Source: Corticium candelabrum
Lineage: Eukaryota; Porifera; Homoscleromorpha; Homosclerophorida; Plakinidae
Assembly: GCF_963422355.1 (NCBI RefSeq)
Contig: NC_085088.1
Coordinates: 7,074,014-7,138,013 of the forward strand
DNA length: 64,000 nt
Direction of reading: 5' to 3'
Shown here: one piece after another, positions 12,404 through 24,655 of the stretch
How the letters are laid out: each line of letters starts with the position of its first letter
How positions within the stretch are numbered: the first letter of the stretch is position 1
Made by a program: the position numbers and the translations under genes
The notes under the pieces: model-generated
Database searches by the model: none
Told to the model about the DNA's origin: nothing
What the model saw: the letters and a program-made list of their open reading frames with translations, nothing else

Positions 12404-13350
12404 ATGGTTTTGAAGCTTGGGCAGCACGGATCACAATGCGGAAAGCGGAAAGAATTTGAATGTTCAAGTCAACGGTCACATCCGTCACTTTCCGGAAGTA
12501 ATCAAGATACCTCGTCGTCCGGCGTAGATAAATTACGTAAGTCTTCTGACGTTCTCAAAGGACTAAACCACCTGAATTCTTCATCCCCGTTGTCACCTGA
12601 AGACCAAGACCAGCCAGATGTATCGCTTATTTCTTTCGCGGTGGCGTCGTGTTTAGATGAAGCCAACGTTGCGCGTTTCTCTGAATCTGAAAATAATTGC
12701 GGTAACTCTTCAGAGTTTATGTCGCACAATTGAATACCATTCCCGTTCCTAGCCGAGAATCTGCAGCTTGGGATTTTATGCGGGGATTATCGTCAGACGT
12801 CATCCTTGAGGCCACACCTCCCAACGTTGTGCAGACCATCAAACCGGCTTTGAAGTCTCATTTCCAAGCTTGCTGTGCAGTAGCTTTGCGCAAAATTGAT
12901 GAAGATCCTGGAGATGCAGCAGGTTGGAAATTGCTGATCTTCTTCCAAGAATCCTTCTACAGCCACTTAGTAGGGGTGAAAAATCATGTTTGCAGGAAGT
13001 CAAGTTGCTTTGCGATAAGTTTTTGGATTGGAGATGGAAGGAACAGGTTTGCCTGTCAAATTCATCACCTGCAAAAAAACACCTCAAAATCAGATCAAAC
13101 AAAACAAGCAGCACTTCGATTAGTTCGCTGTGGTGAGCTTTCTAGAGTAGCAAGAGTATTAACAAGTGGAGGTCTTTCTTGCTCCTGCCTCTGAACAGAC
13201 TGTTCAAAAATGAGAAAGAAAACACCCAATTAGAGTTGAGAAGATTTATGGTGTACCAGCTGACCATTTTGAGCCAATAATATTGTCAAAAATTACTCTC
13301 TTCTCTGCAATTCGTCAATCACCTAAAGGTTCAGGAACTGGGCCATCAGC
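12404..13350 (+). pseudogene. 5' part of a retroelement polyprotein
   Basis: Frames 12404-12729 and 12730-13194, with an internal frame 12924-13136, together read like the region before the reverse transcriptase in multi-copy invertebrate polyproteins. After a polar leader come AAWDFMRGL, then DAAGWKLL, LLPRILLQPLSRG and LRLVRCGELSRVARVLTSGG. Just before 13350 a trace reads PKGSGTGPSAWR, the usual start of the RT block in this family. Frameshifts occur near 12930 and 13060. The element continues weakly to about 13440, then stops beside a Harbinger fragment. Confidence 0.55.
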
Positions 13351-13611
13351 ATGGCGGTAAGAACATTTAAAAATTCTGATCTTCTACACAATGCTTGCAC
13401 TGCTATTGCCCAAGGGATTATACCAGAGAAGCAATCAAGTTGTTATCATCGGGCGCGTTTCTTTATTCTAATCTGCCTCTTCTGGAAGAGTCTTCCACCT
13501 CTTCTGGAAGAGTTATCTGGAAGAGTAGGCGGAGACGGTATAGGTTCGAATAAAAAAACGATACGGAAGATGTGGCGCATGCGCTCGTGTCAATTCTTTG
13601 GCAATAGATGA
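13351..13611 (+). pseudogene. Short continuation of the retroelement fragment
   Basis: The frame begins LLHNACTAIAQGIIPEK, which fits the region just after the RT start in the same polyprotein family. The remainder (to 13611) is not recognisable and probably runs into foreign sequence. Confidence 0.3.
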
Positions 13612-13617
13612 TTTTCG

Positions 13618-14140
13618 TGTCAAACTGGCAAGAGTGACAGCAGAAGTGATGTTGTTGCTTCTTTCTGATGATGAAATGAGATTTATTCGTCTGGAGAGCT
13701 TAAGGAAGTTGTGGCCCCTTTTTGAATGAAGAGCGCGTAGCCAGAACTCGCATCCTTGGGTGTGTTGAAAGGGTTGTCTGGTCATACGACGACTACACGT
13801 TTAAAAAGCATTTAGAATGACAAAGCTGACGTTTAACATTGTGCTGCAAGTTATTCAGAGATATATGGGAAGGGAGGATGATAGCAGGACTGGTCGAACA
13901 TCTGTTTCAACAGATAAGCAGTTGTTGTTAACTTTGTGGTATCTTGCTAACCAAGAAACCATAAGAAGCATTGGGAACAGATTTGGTGTGTATAATGCAA
14001 CTGTCCATCGTACTGTTCGAAGAATGATGACTGTTGTCAAGGAAGCCATCATGGGTGAGCTGGTGGTCTGGCCAACTGGTGACCGAGTTAAATCAGTCAT
14101 TGAGGGTTTTAGGAATCAATTACAATATTATCAATGCTAA
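13618..14140 (+). pseudogene. PIF/Harbinger transposase fragment
   Basis: Frame 13817-14140 reads STDKQLLLTLWYLANQETIR, then SIGNRFGVYNATVHRTVRRM and ELVVWPTGDRVKSVIEGF. This is the helix-turn-helix and start of the catalytic domain of HARBI1-type transposases. A degraded lead-in (DDFRVKLARV, then LLLSDDEMRF) runs from about 13618. The DDE triad lies beyond the truncation and is missing, so it is a fragment. No target duplication was identified. Confidence 0.65.
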
Positions 14141-14157
14141 AAAGGGAGTTCAGAACA

Positions 14158-14275
14158 TCTGTAGCCTGATAAAACGACATAATACACAACGCACTATCGT
14201 ACCATGGAAATGGCCATTTTACAATTCCTCGTAAACCCGGAAAAGGCGTATCTTCCCGGTAGTCGATCCAAAAAG
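14158..14275. repeat. Dispersed repeat, copy A
   Basis: About 110 bp from CTGATAAAACGACATAATAC to CTCGTAAACCCGG is closely matched at 23233-23340. Shared landmarks include the ACTATCGTAC and GCCATTTT blocks. Confidence 0.6.
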
Positions 14276-14790
14276 AGCAATATAAAATGCCAGCAAATAC
14301 AGTAGAGATTGCAGCAATTTAATTAACAAACTCTACCTCTTAGCGACGTCAAAGTACTGAGCGCAAGAAAGGTGTATTCCGTTTGAACACTTGCCAGAAA
14401 GTCTATAACCGGCTCGTAGCACCCAGCTGAAACGTTGATAAATCCTTTAGGAGCGAAATTCAATTCAGTTATGGTATATAGCACAATTTTTCCAGTGATG
14501 CACATGCTTGCCTCAGCCTTACACAGACTGAATCGACTTGGGCATTGACAACAGCAGAAACGCCAGCTATTGATTTTTGGAAAAGTTACCGGATGTTGTT
14601 GTTTATGATTAGCAGTCTTCTGAATCTCGTTTCTAAGCTCTCATTTCATCCAATAGTTTTCAGAAATTTCTTGATCCGCGTGTTCCCCTAACACCACAAA
14701 ATCTACTGCGTAAGCGGTTAGAGTGTTCAACTCACGAAAGAGAAATGGAGAAAAGCAGCCAACTGAACAGGGAGCGCTTAGGTAGCACGT
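14276..14790. other. No gene recognised
   Basis: No plus- or minus-strand frame with a recognisable motif was found here. Confidence 0.35.
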
Positions 14791-15182
14791 GCATGATCTG
14801 CATGTTACGAACAACAGAGAAATGAACTACTGGCTTCACGGTTTGTGCATGAAGTTCAGAGGCAAAATGGAGAGCCGTATCCACCTTATACTATGCAGCA
14901 GGTTGCAGTAAAGTGTGCAAATAAATGTGAACCACGCTCAAACGCATTGAAGTGCACAACAACATAATGAAGAGCCTTAAAGATGACGCCACGCCCATGA
15001 AAGTGGTGCAGAAACGTCTAATCAATAGTGTAGGACAGAGACAATATTCTGCACACACAAAAAATCATTTCCAGTTGCCCAAGTTTAGAGCGTCACGTGA
15101 TTTTGTTATTCTGAGCCTAGATAGATCTCGTAAAGTGGACACCAAGTTTGACAAAGACAAAGCTGTAACCTTAGACTTCTAA
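14791..15182 (+). pseudogene. Possible Crypton/ZMYM-type recombinase trace
   Basis: A plus-strand frame around 14826-14890 reads RFVHEVQRQNGEPYPPYTM. This resembles the start of the tyrosine-recombinase-derived domain shared by Crypton elements and ZMYM proteins (VEVRKKDGEPYPP pattern). Stops follow near 14950. The open frame 14952-15182 after it is not recognised. The match is short, so the call is weak. Confidence 0.3.
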
Positions 15183-17275
15183 GCGGATCTCTATTGCGCC
15201 GGACCCATGACTGCAGAGTTTGAGAATCTCACTCTCTGACCGTTCGTTCTTAATAAAGAATTTGAAAAAGAGTCGGTGATAGCCTTATGCAAAGAAAGGA
15301 TGTCAAGATCGTATCTGTCGTCTTTTAGTAATGTCTTCTATCTAGATACAAGTGGTCCCAACTATGAGCAATAGAAGCAGACTGCTATGCAGAATTCTTC
15401 CGTTTTATTCAATCAGGTGCTTCTCCACCATCCCTAGCAGATGAAATCCATAAACGAAAATCATTGGAAAGATTAAATCGTGAAACAAATTCAGAGGAGG
15501 TGAATTCCATAAGGAATCTCCAACAATTGAAATTTCTATTGAGGTCATTTTGACACTCAGACACATTAGGAATGAGAAGCTAGGGAAGGTAACGATAATC
15601 TATCGAACACTGCAGGACTGGACAATGCTATTGAAAGACACACTGCAATTTCTGAATTCCGTTGGTGATAGGAGGAATGTTGACTGCTCACTAGCTACCA
15701 AAACTTGAATAATTGAAATAACCTCTAGACATCTCCCTAACAATAGCGTGATGTCAAAACTAGAGCAGTGAATAATTCGAGTTTTTTGTAGCTACTTATC
15801 ATCCTGATGACAGTAATGACGCTGACGATGGTCACCTTTAATAGCTTTGCACTAAAGTCTATTGGGATATAGGGTGCCATCTCTGCTGTAACCGGCAAGT
15901 GCTGACAGTTACAATGCAGAGACGGTTCTGCAAGGAACGGAAAGCCCACATCCCAACATTTAACATCAACTTCCGTAAGTCACTAAACAGCATCGAACAG
16001 CATATGGTGCTTTTGATGTGATGGCGCTCACTGAAGCTGCACAAACTAACGTACACCACCTTTATAGGTGATGGCGACAGTTCTTCATTCAAGTCAATAG
16101 TCTATGCCAATCATTAACCTGTTCAATAAGTGGTGGTGACTGTTCTGCTTGAGAAAGGTAGTCGCCAAACGGTTACGGTATGGTGATGAAGCCCCTGCAA
16201 GAAGTGTAACTGCATTGGCCACGTGCAGAAGAGAATTAAGAAGCTGCTGAAGAGGTTCTGGACAAAGCACAAAGAGTTTCAGATTTTCCCACTTCAATCT
16301 GGAAAGCCTGTGAGAAGGGATTGAAGAAACAGTACCGGTTGACTGCAGAACTCGTCAACAAATTGCAGAATTAATATAGCATAGCAATTCGAAGCAACAT
16401 TGGCGATAAAGCAGGAAGGATCACCGCCATTACAGCCATATTCTGCCACCACGCAAACGACCATTTCTCCTTTCCACACGAGGAAAGTTCGTAATGCCAG
16501 TGTAACTTTTGCGATACGAGGTACCGTATGCCCCAAAGAAGATACCGCCAAAGTATTAGAGCTCGTGGTACCAATTTTCGAGAGGCTAACTGACGCAGAT
16601 CTACGAAAGAGGCTGCAACGTGCAGACACGTAGAATTCTAAAGAGACTCTTCATAACCTGATATGAAGCCGTTGTCCTAAGGAGTCTTTGCCTCTAATGA
16701 TACCATTAGATTTAGCATGCCTTTGGTTATTACTCAAAGAAACATTGGGAATGTCGGCTTGATCAAAATACTGTAGTCTTTAGGAGTTCGAGATAGTTAG
16801 ATTTTCTCCCCGACGTCTCTGCGAAACGTGCTGTTTGGAAAGAGAACAAGCTTCTTAGGAAGAGACATAAGAAGACCAAAACGAGACGACAGCTGCCGAG
16901 AGATATGAAAATGCGAGGAAGGGACGCGTTGTGGTAAAGAGGTTAGTACCGACGAAGCTGGAACTTTAGGAATGATGAGAAGAAGCTGAAAGTAAATCGA
17001 GCCATGGTTTTCGAAAAAGGAAGAACAAAGCAGTGAGAAATCAAGAGAGTCAATCAGTGCGTAAGCGTCATCATCGTGCTGCGTTGTCCGTCGCCACTCC
17101 TCCATGTTGAAAAAATCAAAAGGGATATTGAACTCCCGTATGTTGAAGAAATCAAGAAGGATTTCGAAACATTTCCAAGTTGTTTAGACTACGTGAACGC
17201 ATTCATAATTTAGGCAATTTTGCCAAAATTATTAGTTGTTAGTTCACGAAACCAATAATGTCCAATTGGGCAAGA
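15183..17275. other. Two kb with no recognised gene
   Basis: Short open frames occur on both strands, but none contains a motif I can name. Basic and charged traces near 16800-17160 could be decayed transposon coding sequence. Confidence 0.35.
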
Positions 17276-17720
17276 TGAAACGGGCAGTGTTCTGCATCTG
17301 CAAAGGCAGAGATGATGGGGCAAATATGATTCGCTGTAGCAGCAAAAAAACTGCAAAAGTGGATAGTCAGTGGCGTAGCTACCACTGTTCACAGGTTGCA
17401 CGTAAACCTCCCAGGCTAGCAAGTTATTTCCGATCGTCTGGCTGCTCTCGACAGAGCCGCGTGATACTTCCGCTCAGTTTGGGGATTCCGAGGCCACACA
17501 TATGTTGCTCGCATGTCAAAAAGAATTCGCATCATGTCGCGTCATGTACATGGCTTTGCTCGCGGACAAACCCTCGACCATCCAGACATGCACACGTGGC
17601 CACATATTTCAATTTCTCCAAGATGTCTTCCGCATCTCGGCTTCCGTGTAAGTCTAAGAAGCAGACATTATTGAGGTTTTGTTTCGGAAAACCGCCAAAC
17701 AAAATTAAAAGGAGATAAGA
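17276..17720 (+). pseudogene. Possible PHD-finger trace
   Basis: The frame reads AVFCICKGRDDGANMIRCSS, then YHCSQV. The C-x-C...C pattern resembles the start of a PHD finger (CICK...MIxC...YHC). Such fingers occur at the ends of some transposon and ING-type proteins. Only part of the ligand set is visible and the rest of the open frame is unremarkable. Confidence 0.25.
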
Positions 17721-17811
17721 AGACGTCGACCCACCGCCAATCTCCACCGCAGCTGGCCAAGCCACGTCAGTCGAAGAGGTCATGGAAGAGGGTCAAGGTA
17801 CCCTCTAATTT

Positions 17812-17868
17812 TCACGTGTTAGGACGTGGCCGCATTCCACGGCAAGTCTGATAGCTTCGCTCTTGATT
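17812..17868. repeat. Dispersed repeat with GTGGCCGCATTCCACG core, copy 1
   Basis: The core CGTGGCCGCATTCCACG with upstream TTTTCACGTG also occurs at 39702-39740 and, without that upstream block, at 54131-54160. See the findings. Confidence 0.6.
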
Positions 17869-18120
17869 TTCGTCATGACGCCGTCGATTTGAACAGTTGA
17901 CGAAGAAGTCATCACGTTAGTGAACTTCTAGCAACACGTTTCTGACAAGCGAGAAGTTAGACGAGCGTGCGGTCGACATCCAGTATATACGGGATTTTGC
18001 TGCTCCAGCTTCTAAATATATTTCATTATGTAATGTTTGTTGTACGGGTCCCAAATTATCTTAGCAACGTTGTCCAGTCACAGGCAAGCTTCTCTTGCAG
18101 TCTCGGAATATTTCTCACCT

Positions 18121-18290
18121 GTCGTCATGCAAGAACAATTGGAGGGTCGTCGCGCTTCGAAGCGAGTTCGTAGACCTGTCGCCGCTCCTGATATGTTCGA
18201 TTTGGAACACGTAGACTTTGACGGGGATGAAGAGAAAGAGTTCGGAGTCGCTGCTGGTGCTGACCAGCGCGACAACAACTCTGATTAGAA
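18121..18290 (+). CDS. Possible acidic first exon of the piggyBac-like gene
   Basis: An open frame beginning MQEQLEGRRASKR runs through an acidic stretch (DLEHVDFDGDEEKEF). PiggyBac transposases start with acidic disordered leaders, and this lies upstream on the same strand as the rest of the piggyBac exons. I could not define a convincing donor joining it to the next exon, so membership is uncertain. Confidence 0.3.
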
Positions 18291-18650
18291 AGATAAGGCA
18301 CAGCGTCAAATTCATGCCCAGGCTGCAGTAGTGGAGGCTGGAGAGTTTGATCAAGAAGAAGACAAGTCTACAGAGTAACTTTTGCAAGTGCTTCTGTTCA
18401 TTTTTGTGCGAGATAGAACGTTATTCGACTGTGTTCTGCGACTTCCTGTTTGCGTGACGTCAGTCGTTGCACCGCAACCGAACAGCCTCGCAGGGTTGCT
18501 TGATATCGCTTTGTAGAGAGAAATAAACACTGCTACTGCGTCGTGGTATATCTGCAACACATTTTTCTTGAAGCTGGTCGCGTAATTTAGTTAAGGCTGT
18601 GCGTCCGGCAACAGTTTTTCTTTGGTCCGATTTTGAATTTTTTCTTGGCA

Positions 18651-18795
18651 GTGACGAATCGGGTGTGACAGGAACGGAGGAAGAGGAGGGTGGCGATGAT
18701 GGGTCTGCGGGCTCGCACGCAGCCGACGTTCCTGGACCAAGTTCCAGGCCTGTTTCGCATCGGTATCTTGTTTCCGGTTTTTTGAATAGCTTCCG

Positions 18796-18869
<74 letters not shown>

Positions 18870-21145
18870 AATGCATCCTGAAACTCTTCAATTTTCTGTA
18901 CAGGTGAGCTCAACCACGTGCCCGTGAAGCGGAACAGGAACCATGGGTGGCTCCTTTTACGCTCCAGACCCAAAGAGAAAGTATGCTAGCACTAAATCTG
19001 CTGTTTGCATAATGTGAGTAATTTACTGTGTTTTGGATTTGAAGCCATGACTCCTGCTTCCCTAATCCTCCTTTGCCGAAAGACAGACGAAGGCCATGGG
19101 ATGCAGAAGAACAGTTTGTGCATTCAATAATTAATTAGTGTAGTGGTAAGTTTTAATTCTGTTTTGTAGACGGCTGATTAACCTCGGCCTCCATTACCCT
19201 GATTGCTGCGATACAGATGAGGGTCTGGAGTGTCAGGTTAGTGGGCTACTATACAAACTTGATGCTAATTAGTATCTTCATCACTGACCACTGAATTTGA
19301 AGTATTTCAGAATTGTGACTTTGAACCAACACGAAATCCAGGCCTCCAGCTTCCAGCAGGGATGGTGGAGCCATCACCAATTGACCTATTCCGGGTATTT
19401 TTTCCGGAAGTCGTCCTCCAGGATATCGCTCGACATACAAACGCAAAGGGGCGATATAGCGCTGAGTTACACAATTGCCAGTCGCAGCACGACACCAACC
19501 CACAGAAGCTGGAGGCCATTTTTGGCTTCCTCTTGGGCATGAAAATTGTCCGGTTGCCAGCTGTTACAGACTACTGGTCCAACAAACGGTTTCTAGGATG
19601 CAGAGATTACACGTCTGTAATGTCTTGCCGGCGGTTTAATGCTGTCATCAGAGTATTAAAGGTATGTCGGTAGGCAAGTTTTCTGTCTGAAAAGTTTTGA
19701 TTGATGTTGTAAATAGATAAACACATTCATCCCTCCAAGACAGCCTCAGAACCAACCTGGTCTGGCTGCAGCTGGCCAGCAGCAACTGCACCACTAGCAG
19801 CTGCACCACTACCACCACTACAACCAGTACCAGCTGCACCACCAGTACCAGCAGCCAAACCAGTTCAATTGCCGGCAGACCAGCAACCATACATTCAGGC
19901 GTCCCTGAGAACAGACTATCTAAAATCCGTCCTGTCCTTAACAACGTAAGTGTAGTGAAAGTTCTATATTAATGCAGATGACATTGCAATTGCAATTTCA
20001 GATGAAGCACGCCTGCCGCCAGCTCTACCATCCGGGGCAGAATGTTTGCAGAGATGAACAAATGCTGCTCCGGTTTAAAGATAATCTGTTGGCACTTGGT
20101 TGTTGTGTTTGGTTTGTTCTAATGTATTTGTTCACAGGTAGAACTGGCATGAAACAGCACATGCCTAAGAAACCCATTAAATGGGGGTTCAAGCTATGGG
20201 TCCTAGCAACATCATGGGACTCAAACTTCCCTCGGGGAGCCGGCTACGCTGTTGATTTTGATGATTACCTTGGCTCCAGGAAGGTGCTACCGAGGAAGAC
20301 TTGACCTCCAGGGCTGTCATCGAGCTCCTGGAACCTCGCAACCCCGACCCCCCAGCAAGTCTCCCGGCAAAGGGTATCATCTATATGTGGACAACTACTA
20401 TTCATCAAGTAGTGTTTGTTTGTTTGGTTGAAGAGATTTCCACCAATGTTATTTGTTCTTTAGAACATCTGTTTGAAAAGCTGAGAGACCTACATGTATA
20501 TGCAGCTGGCACGATACGTCGATTGAGACGCGGTTTTCCACCCCAGCTGAAAGGCAAATTGTTTGCGAGAGAGCGTAGAGGCGCCTGTAGATGGACAAGG
20601 GATGGAAACTGCCTCTGTGTAGTCTGGAAAGACAGTGTGGATTGTGCTTTGCTTGCCACAATACACCCGGGTACGTTTGCCGGCGACGTAGTCCAGCGCA
20701 GGACCAAGGCCACCGAAGGTTTAGAACTTCAATTTATGTAGATGATGGTGAATGTTGACGTGATCTCTTTTTAGGTGCAGCAAGAGATGTGCCAGCACCC
20801 CCGATAATTCCAGACTACAACAAGCTCATGAGAGATGTCGACCTCTTCGACCAGAGAAACAGCTTCTATGCGGTCTTGAGGAGGATCTACTGTTGGCCCA
20901 TAGTAATTTTCAACTTCCTCGATACCGCTACAACCAACTCGATCTTGTACCGAAGCTGTTCCGACAACAAGGTGAGTTCGCTTGTATGGGTTGTTTAGTT
21001 GATATTAATATTCAGGCACTTCTAGATCAGTCATAAGGATTTCATCCTCAAGCTGGTCGAAGAGCTAGTTGCTGAGAACGACCTGGCAACGTCACCAATG
21101 CACCTGCATATATCCGGACGGTATATCATATGCCGGTCTGGGTGA
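18651..21145 (+). pseudogene. Intron-containing, decayed piggyBac-type transposase
   Basis: Exon-like blocks bounded by GT-AG sites read in piggyBac order. A leader lies at 18651-18758 and RLINLGLHYP at about 19172-19236. Block 19311-19661 has PTRNPGLQLPAGMVEP and DYWSNKRFLG; block 19740-19945 ends RLSKIRPVLNN; block 20002-20098 has NVCRDEQMLLRFK; block 20138-20408 has HMPKKPIKWGFKLWVLATS and YVDNYYSS. Further blocks are 20464-20718, 20775-20971 (RDVDLFDQ) and 21026-21145 with the stop. All three catalytic Asp positions (RDEQ, VDNYY, VDLFDQ) are kept. Small frameshifts near 20290 and 20375, and a frame conflict in the Thr/Pro-rich triplet tract at 19740-19900, argue against function. TTAA flanks were not found. 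Confidence 0.7.
18799..18868. repeat. (TG)n microsatellite
   Basis: 70 bp of TG inside a putative intron of the piggyBac-like gene. Confidence 0.97.
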
Positions 21146-21508
21146 TTTCAACATGTTCAGAGAAGCAGTAAGCAAACATAGTCTGTAGATTAGGAGAGAG
21201 GAAGAGAACGTGTATATATAGTTGCTGTAAGAATTGTGGTATTTTTCTATGTTTTACTAAAAAGCGTAATTGCTTTCAAATTTATCATCAGTCTAGTCAG
21301 TTAGCTAAGCAGTGTAGAGTAGAAGTAGCTAGATTAAAACGTGAGAGACAGCTGGATTCTATATTTATATATCACGAAGAATTAGTTTAGGGTGTTGTAC
21401 GACAGAAATATATCATTCATTCACTCAATCGTATGAAATTCAATCAAGAATGTGGCAATCACAGTCTTGGTTTGTAGAAGAGTAACTGTCTTTGATAGTA
21501 GGACAGGA

Positions 21509-21511
<3 letters not shown>

Positions 21512-21594
<83 letters not shown>
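21512..21594. repeat. (TG)n microsatellite
   Basis: About 83 bp of uninterrupted TG. Confidence 0.97.
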
Positions 21595-21595
<1 letters not shown>

Positions 21596-22079
21596 ATCCA
21601 ATACCTGGTCAGAGAAAGGGGCGTCTGCATGTCCGGGAAGTCACCTTTTGAGGGAACTCCTTATAGTTGAAATCAACTTTTTGTGTACGGTAGGCAACGT
21701 ACTACGTATGCCAAATGGCGCTTCAAAATTCGCAAGGACGTATTTACTATCGATTTTCTTCTTGTCCTAAGTGCCGACCGGATGTCTGTGAGACTAACAA
21801 CATGAAAATTAGAGGGTATATACGGAACCAATCAGTCCAAGTTACATCGCTCACTACGTCTTTGGAAAGAAGACACCATTTCCGGCTTTGAATAGTTCCT
21901 ATTTAAACTGTTCGACATTGAGTTGACCATTTTCAGTTATACTAGATCAGTAGACCGCTGCGTAGTATGTCATGCGTATACATAATGGCAAACTGTTTTA
22001 ATTTTAAAAGGAATACTGTAAAATGATTGGCATTCAGTTAGTGACTATTAATTTATATCCTGTGCACTGACATTGAGCA

Positions 22080-22520
<441 letters not shown>

Positions 22521-22565
22521 ACGTGTAATATTGTATAATGTACTGACATACATTATTTTTTGTTC

Positions 22566-22602
22566 GAGATTTGTGACCCCCCCCTCCCCCCCTCCCCCCC
22601 GG
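22566..22602. repeat. C-rich tract
   Basis: Runs of 6-8 C separated by T, just after the TG array. Confidence 0.9.
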
Positions 22603-23232
22603 TTGTGCAGCCGAGCTACGCCACTGTTAGTGGTTTCGTTACAGATGTCAAGATATCAAAAGCACCCAGTGGAAAGTGGTTCTGCAACGGTTTTGCAAAC
22701 AAGTTGGCAAAATTATTAGGGTGTCTTAATTTCGTTCAATTTAACTAAGTAAGACGGTTTGAGGTTCATTCTTCTCTTTGTATTCATCAATTTCCGGGAA
22801 CAATAAGTTTGCAGAAACTAGCTACTAGGGCACACTAGATCACCAACAGCTTATCAGCAAAACATATTTAGTTCTCTTCTGTGCTTTGTGTCTCACTCTG
22901 AAAATATTCATTGGCAAATACTATATAGAATATTGTATTTTATGTTTGACATTTCCAGCTAGACGTTTGACATGAACGTGTACGCCGAAGGTCTGGCCAC
23001 GCGACACTACGCTGTACGTACTGTACTCCACAAATTTTTATCTCTGGAGAACCAAAGCTTGTAACTCCCAATGGCTTATAGTCAATAACTGAAAATGGCT
23101 AGACGTTTCCAGCAGCCTGATAGATGCATCGTTTCCTAGCCCACCACTAGAAACCCCAAACAAAAACTACAACGACCCAGTTAGACCCTTCGATCAATGA
23201 AAACACTATCTATGCCAAAAAGAAAGTTTAGA
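22603..23232. other. No gene recognised
   Basis: A phrase GGTCTGGCCACGCG near 22993 recurs on the opposite strand near 59017, suggesting an element end. No coding motif was seen. Confidence 0.35.
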
Positions 23233-23340
23233 CAATGCCTAGCCTGGCAAAACGGCATAATACGCGACACACTATCGTACAATGGGCATCGCCATTTTGA
23301 CAGTTTTCGTAAACCCGGATTAATAGTAACCTCCCGGATG
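23233..23340. repeat. Dispersed repeat, copy B
   Basis: Matches 14158-14275 in the same orientation, with shared blocks AGCCTG, CATAATAC, ACTATCGTAC, GCCATTTT and CGTAAACCCGG. Confidence 0.6.
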
Positions 23341-23384
23341 TCCATACAAGACGCTCTACTGTATAGATAAATGCAAGTAAATAA

Positions 23385-23942
23385 GGCCGTGTTTTCACTA
23401 GCTGCACCTTAAACTAGTTTAGCTTAAATGGGTTTAAGAACTAAGCCAGTTCAAGAAGGCGCTGTTTCCACTAGGAACTTGCAGATCCGGGATGTGCAAA
23501 ACAAATCGTCTAGGAACGCCTTATTTTGAAGTATTGGGCTGCTTTGTTGCCGGATCAGAGCAACTGTTGGTTTTCACTGATTCAGCATCTGCTAGTAGGA
23601 AATGGCATGACGATGACCAAAGACACCGTCTTGTCTCTCTTCGTAGCTACTGATTTCTCTCCCCTTGTTAACGACCCTTACATCTTCTAAGGCAATCCTA
23701 TGCCAGCAAAATAGTCAATATCATCAAAACGACATTGTCAGAAGCCATCTAAACAAGCTCGCTACTGTCACGTGACAGTTAAACCTAAACCACTTTGCTA
23801 AAACTACTTCGAAGTAGGCTTACGGAATAGGTTTAGGTTTAACATATAACTGGTTTAGTGCAGGTGGAAACAGGTCAATTCTTAAACCAGTTTAGCTTAA
23901 ACCACTTGTTAAACCGGTTTAGGCACTAGTGGAAACGCGCCA
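23385..23942. mobile_element. Inverted-repeat element (MITE-like), 558 bp
   Basis: The left end GGCCGTGTTTTCACTAG and the reverse complement of the right end, GGCGCGTTTCCACTAG, pair imperfectly. Both are followed inward by short TTTAGCTTAAA/GGTTTAA-rich motifs that repeat several times in both orientations. There is no coding frame. A clear target duplication was not found, so the class is unknown; P, hAT or Kolobok-type relatives are possible. Confidence 0.6.
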
Positions 23943-24548
23943 TATGGGACTATTAAAATTACCTCAAATTAACAACATTTTAAAAGTAGCGACGTCTATT
24001 TGTAACGCATGTTTCTGTCACATTACATGATCTGCTTAATAAAATTGAATGATTGTATTTGTCACTGCTGTAGTTACTGGGTAAATTGACGTAATATAGA
24101 CATTGGTAGACTAATTGTAAACCAAAAATTTTGTCGGACATACTACTCTAGTAGCAAAGAGGTTGACCTGACATTTTAAATGTTAGGCACTCAATCATAT
24201 TTGATTTCACCATCCTTTCTTCACTTGTAATTATCGACATCAACCTTTAGTTCAATTACGTTATCCTGAGAGCATTGAGTTTGATTTTATAGTTGTTTGA
24301 ACTGTATTAGAGAAAAACCGTGTTGTATCTAACATGCTCTTCAATCACACAAATGTGTGACATAATGGTATGTGGCAGTGACGGCAATGGTAGTAATGTT
24401 AATTTTGGTCAGTTCCTTGACATGACATTACTTATTTCGACAAATTAGAGGTCGCTTTTCTTTCTGTTGACATATAGTTGTAGAAATCAGGGGGTCAAAG
24501 GCTATACCCATTCTAATAATCGTCATGCCTTCGTGTAAACGAAAGTAT
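23943..24548. other. No gene recognised
   Basis: A/T-rich sequence without a coding motif or terminal repeat. Confidence 0.35.
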
Positions 24549-24655
24549 GTTTGATTGAGTTGTCTTTGAACAACGAACTAGCAAGTTCTATTATTTGGCA
24601 AATAATAGAACTTGTTAATTTGTTGTCCAAATATTACAACTCAATTGAAATTTAC
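24549..24655. repeat. Long hairpin
   Basis: Perfect 16-bp arms at 24582-24597 and 24599-24614 (CAAGTTCTATTATTTG and its complement) are separated by one base. Weaker pairing extends the arms to about 45 bp (TTGAGTTGT on the left, ACAACTCAA on the right). It could be a very short MITE or an RNA hairpin. Confidence 0.6.
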
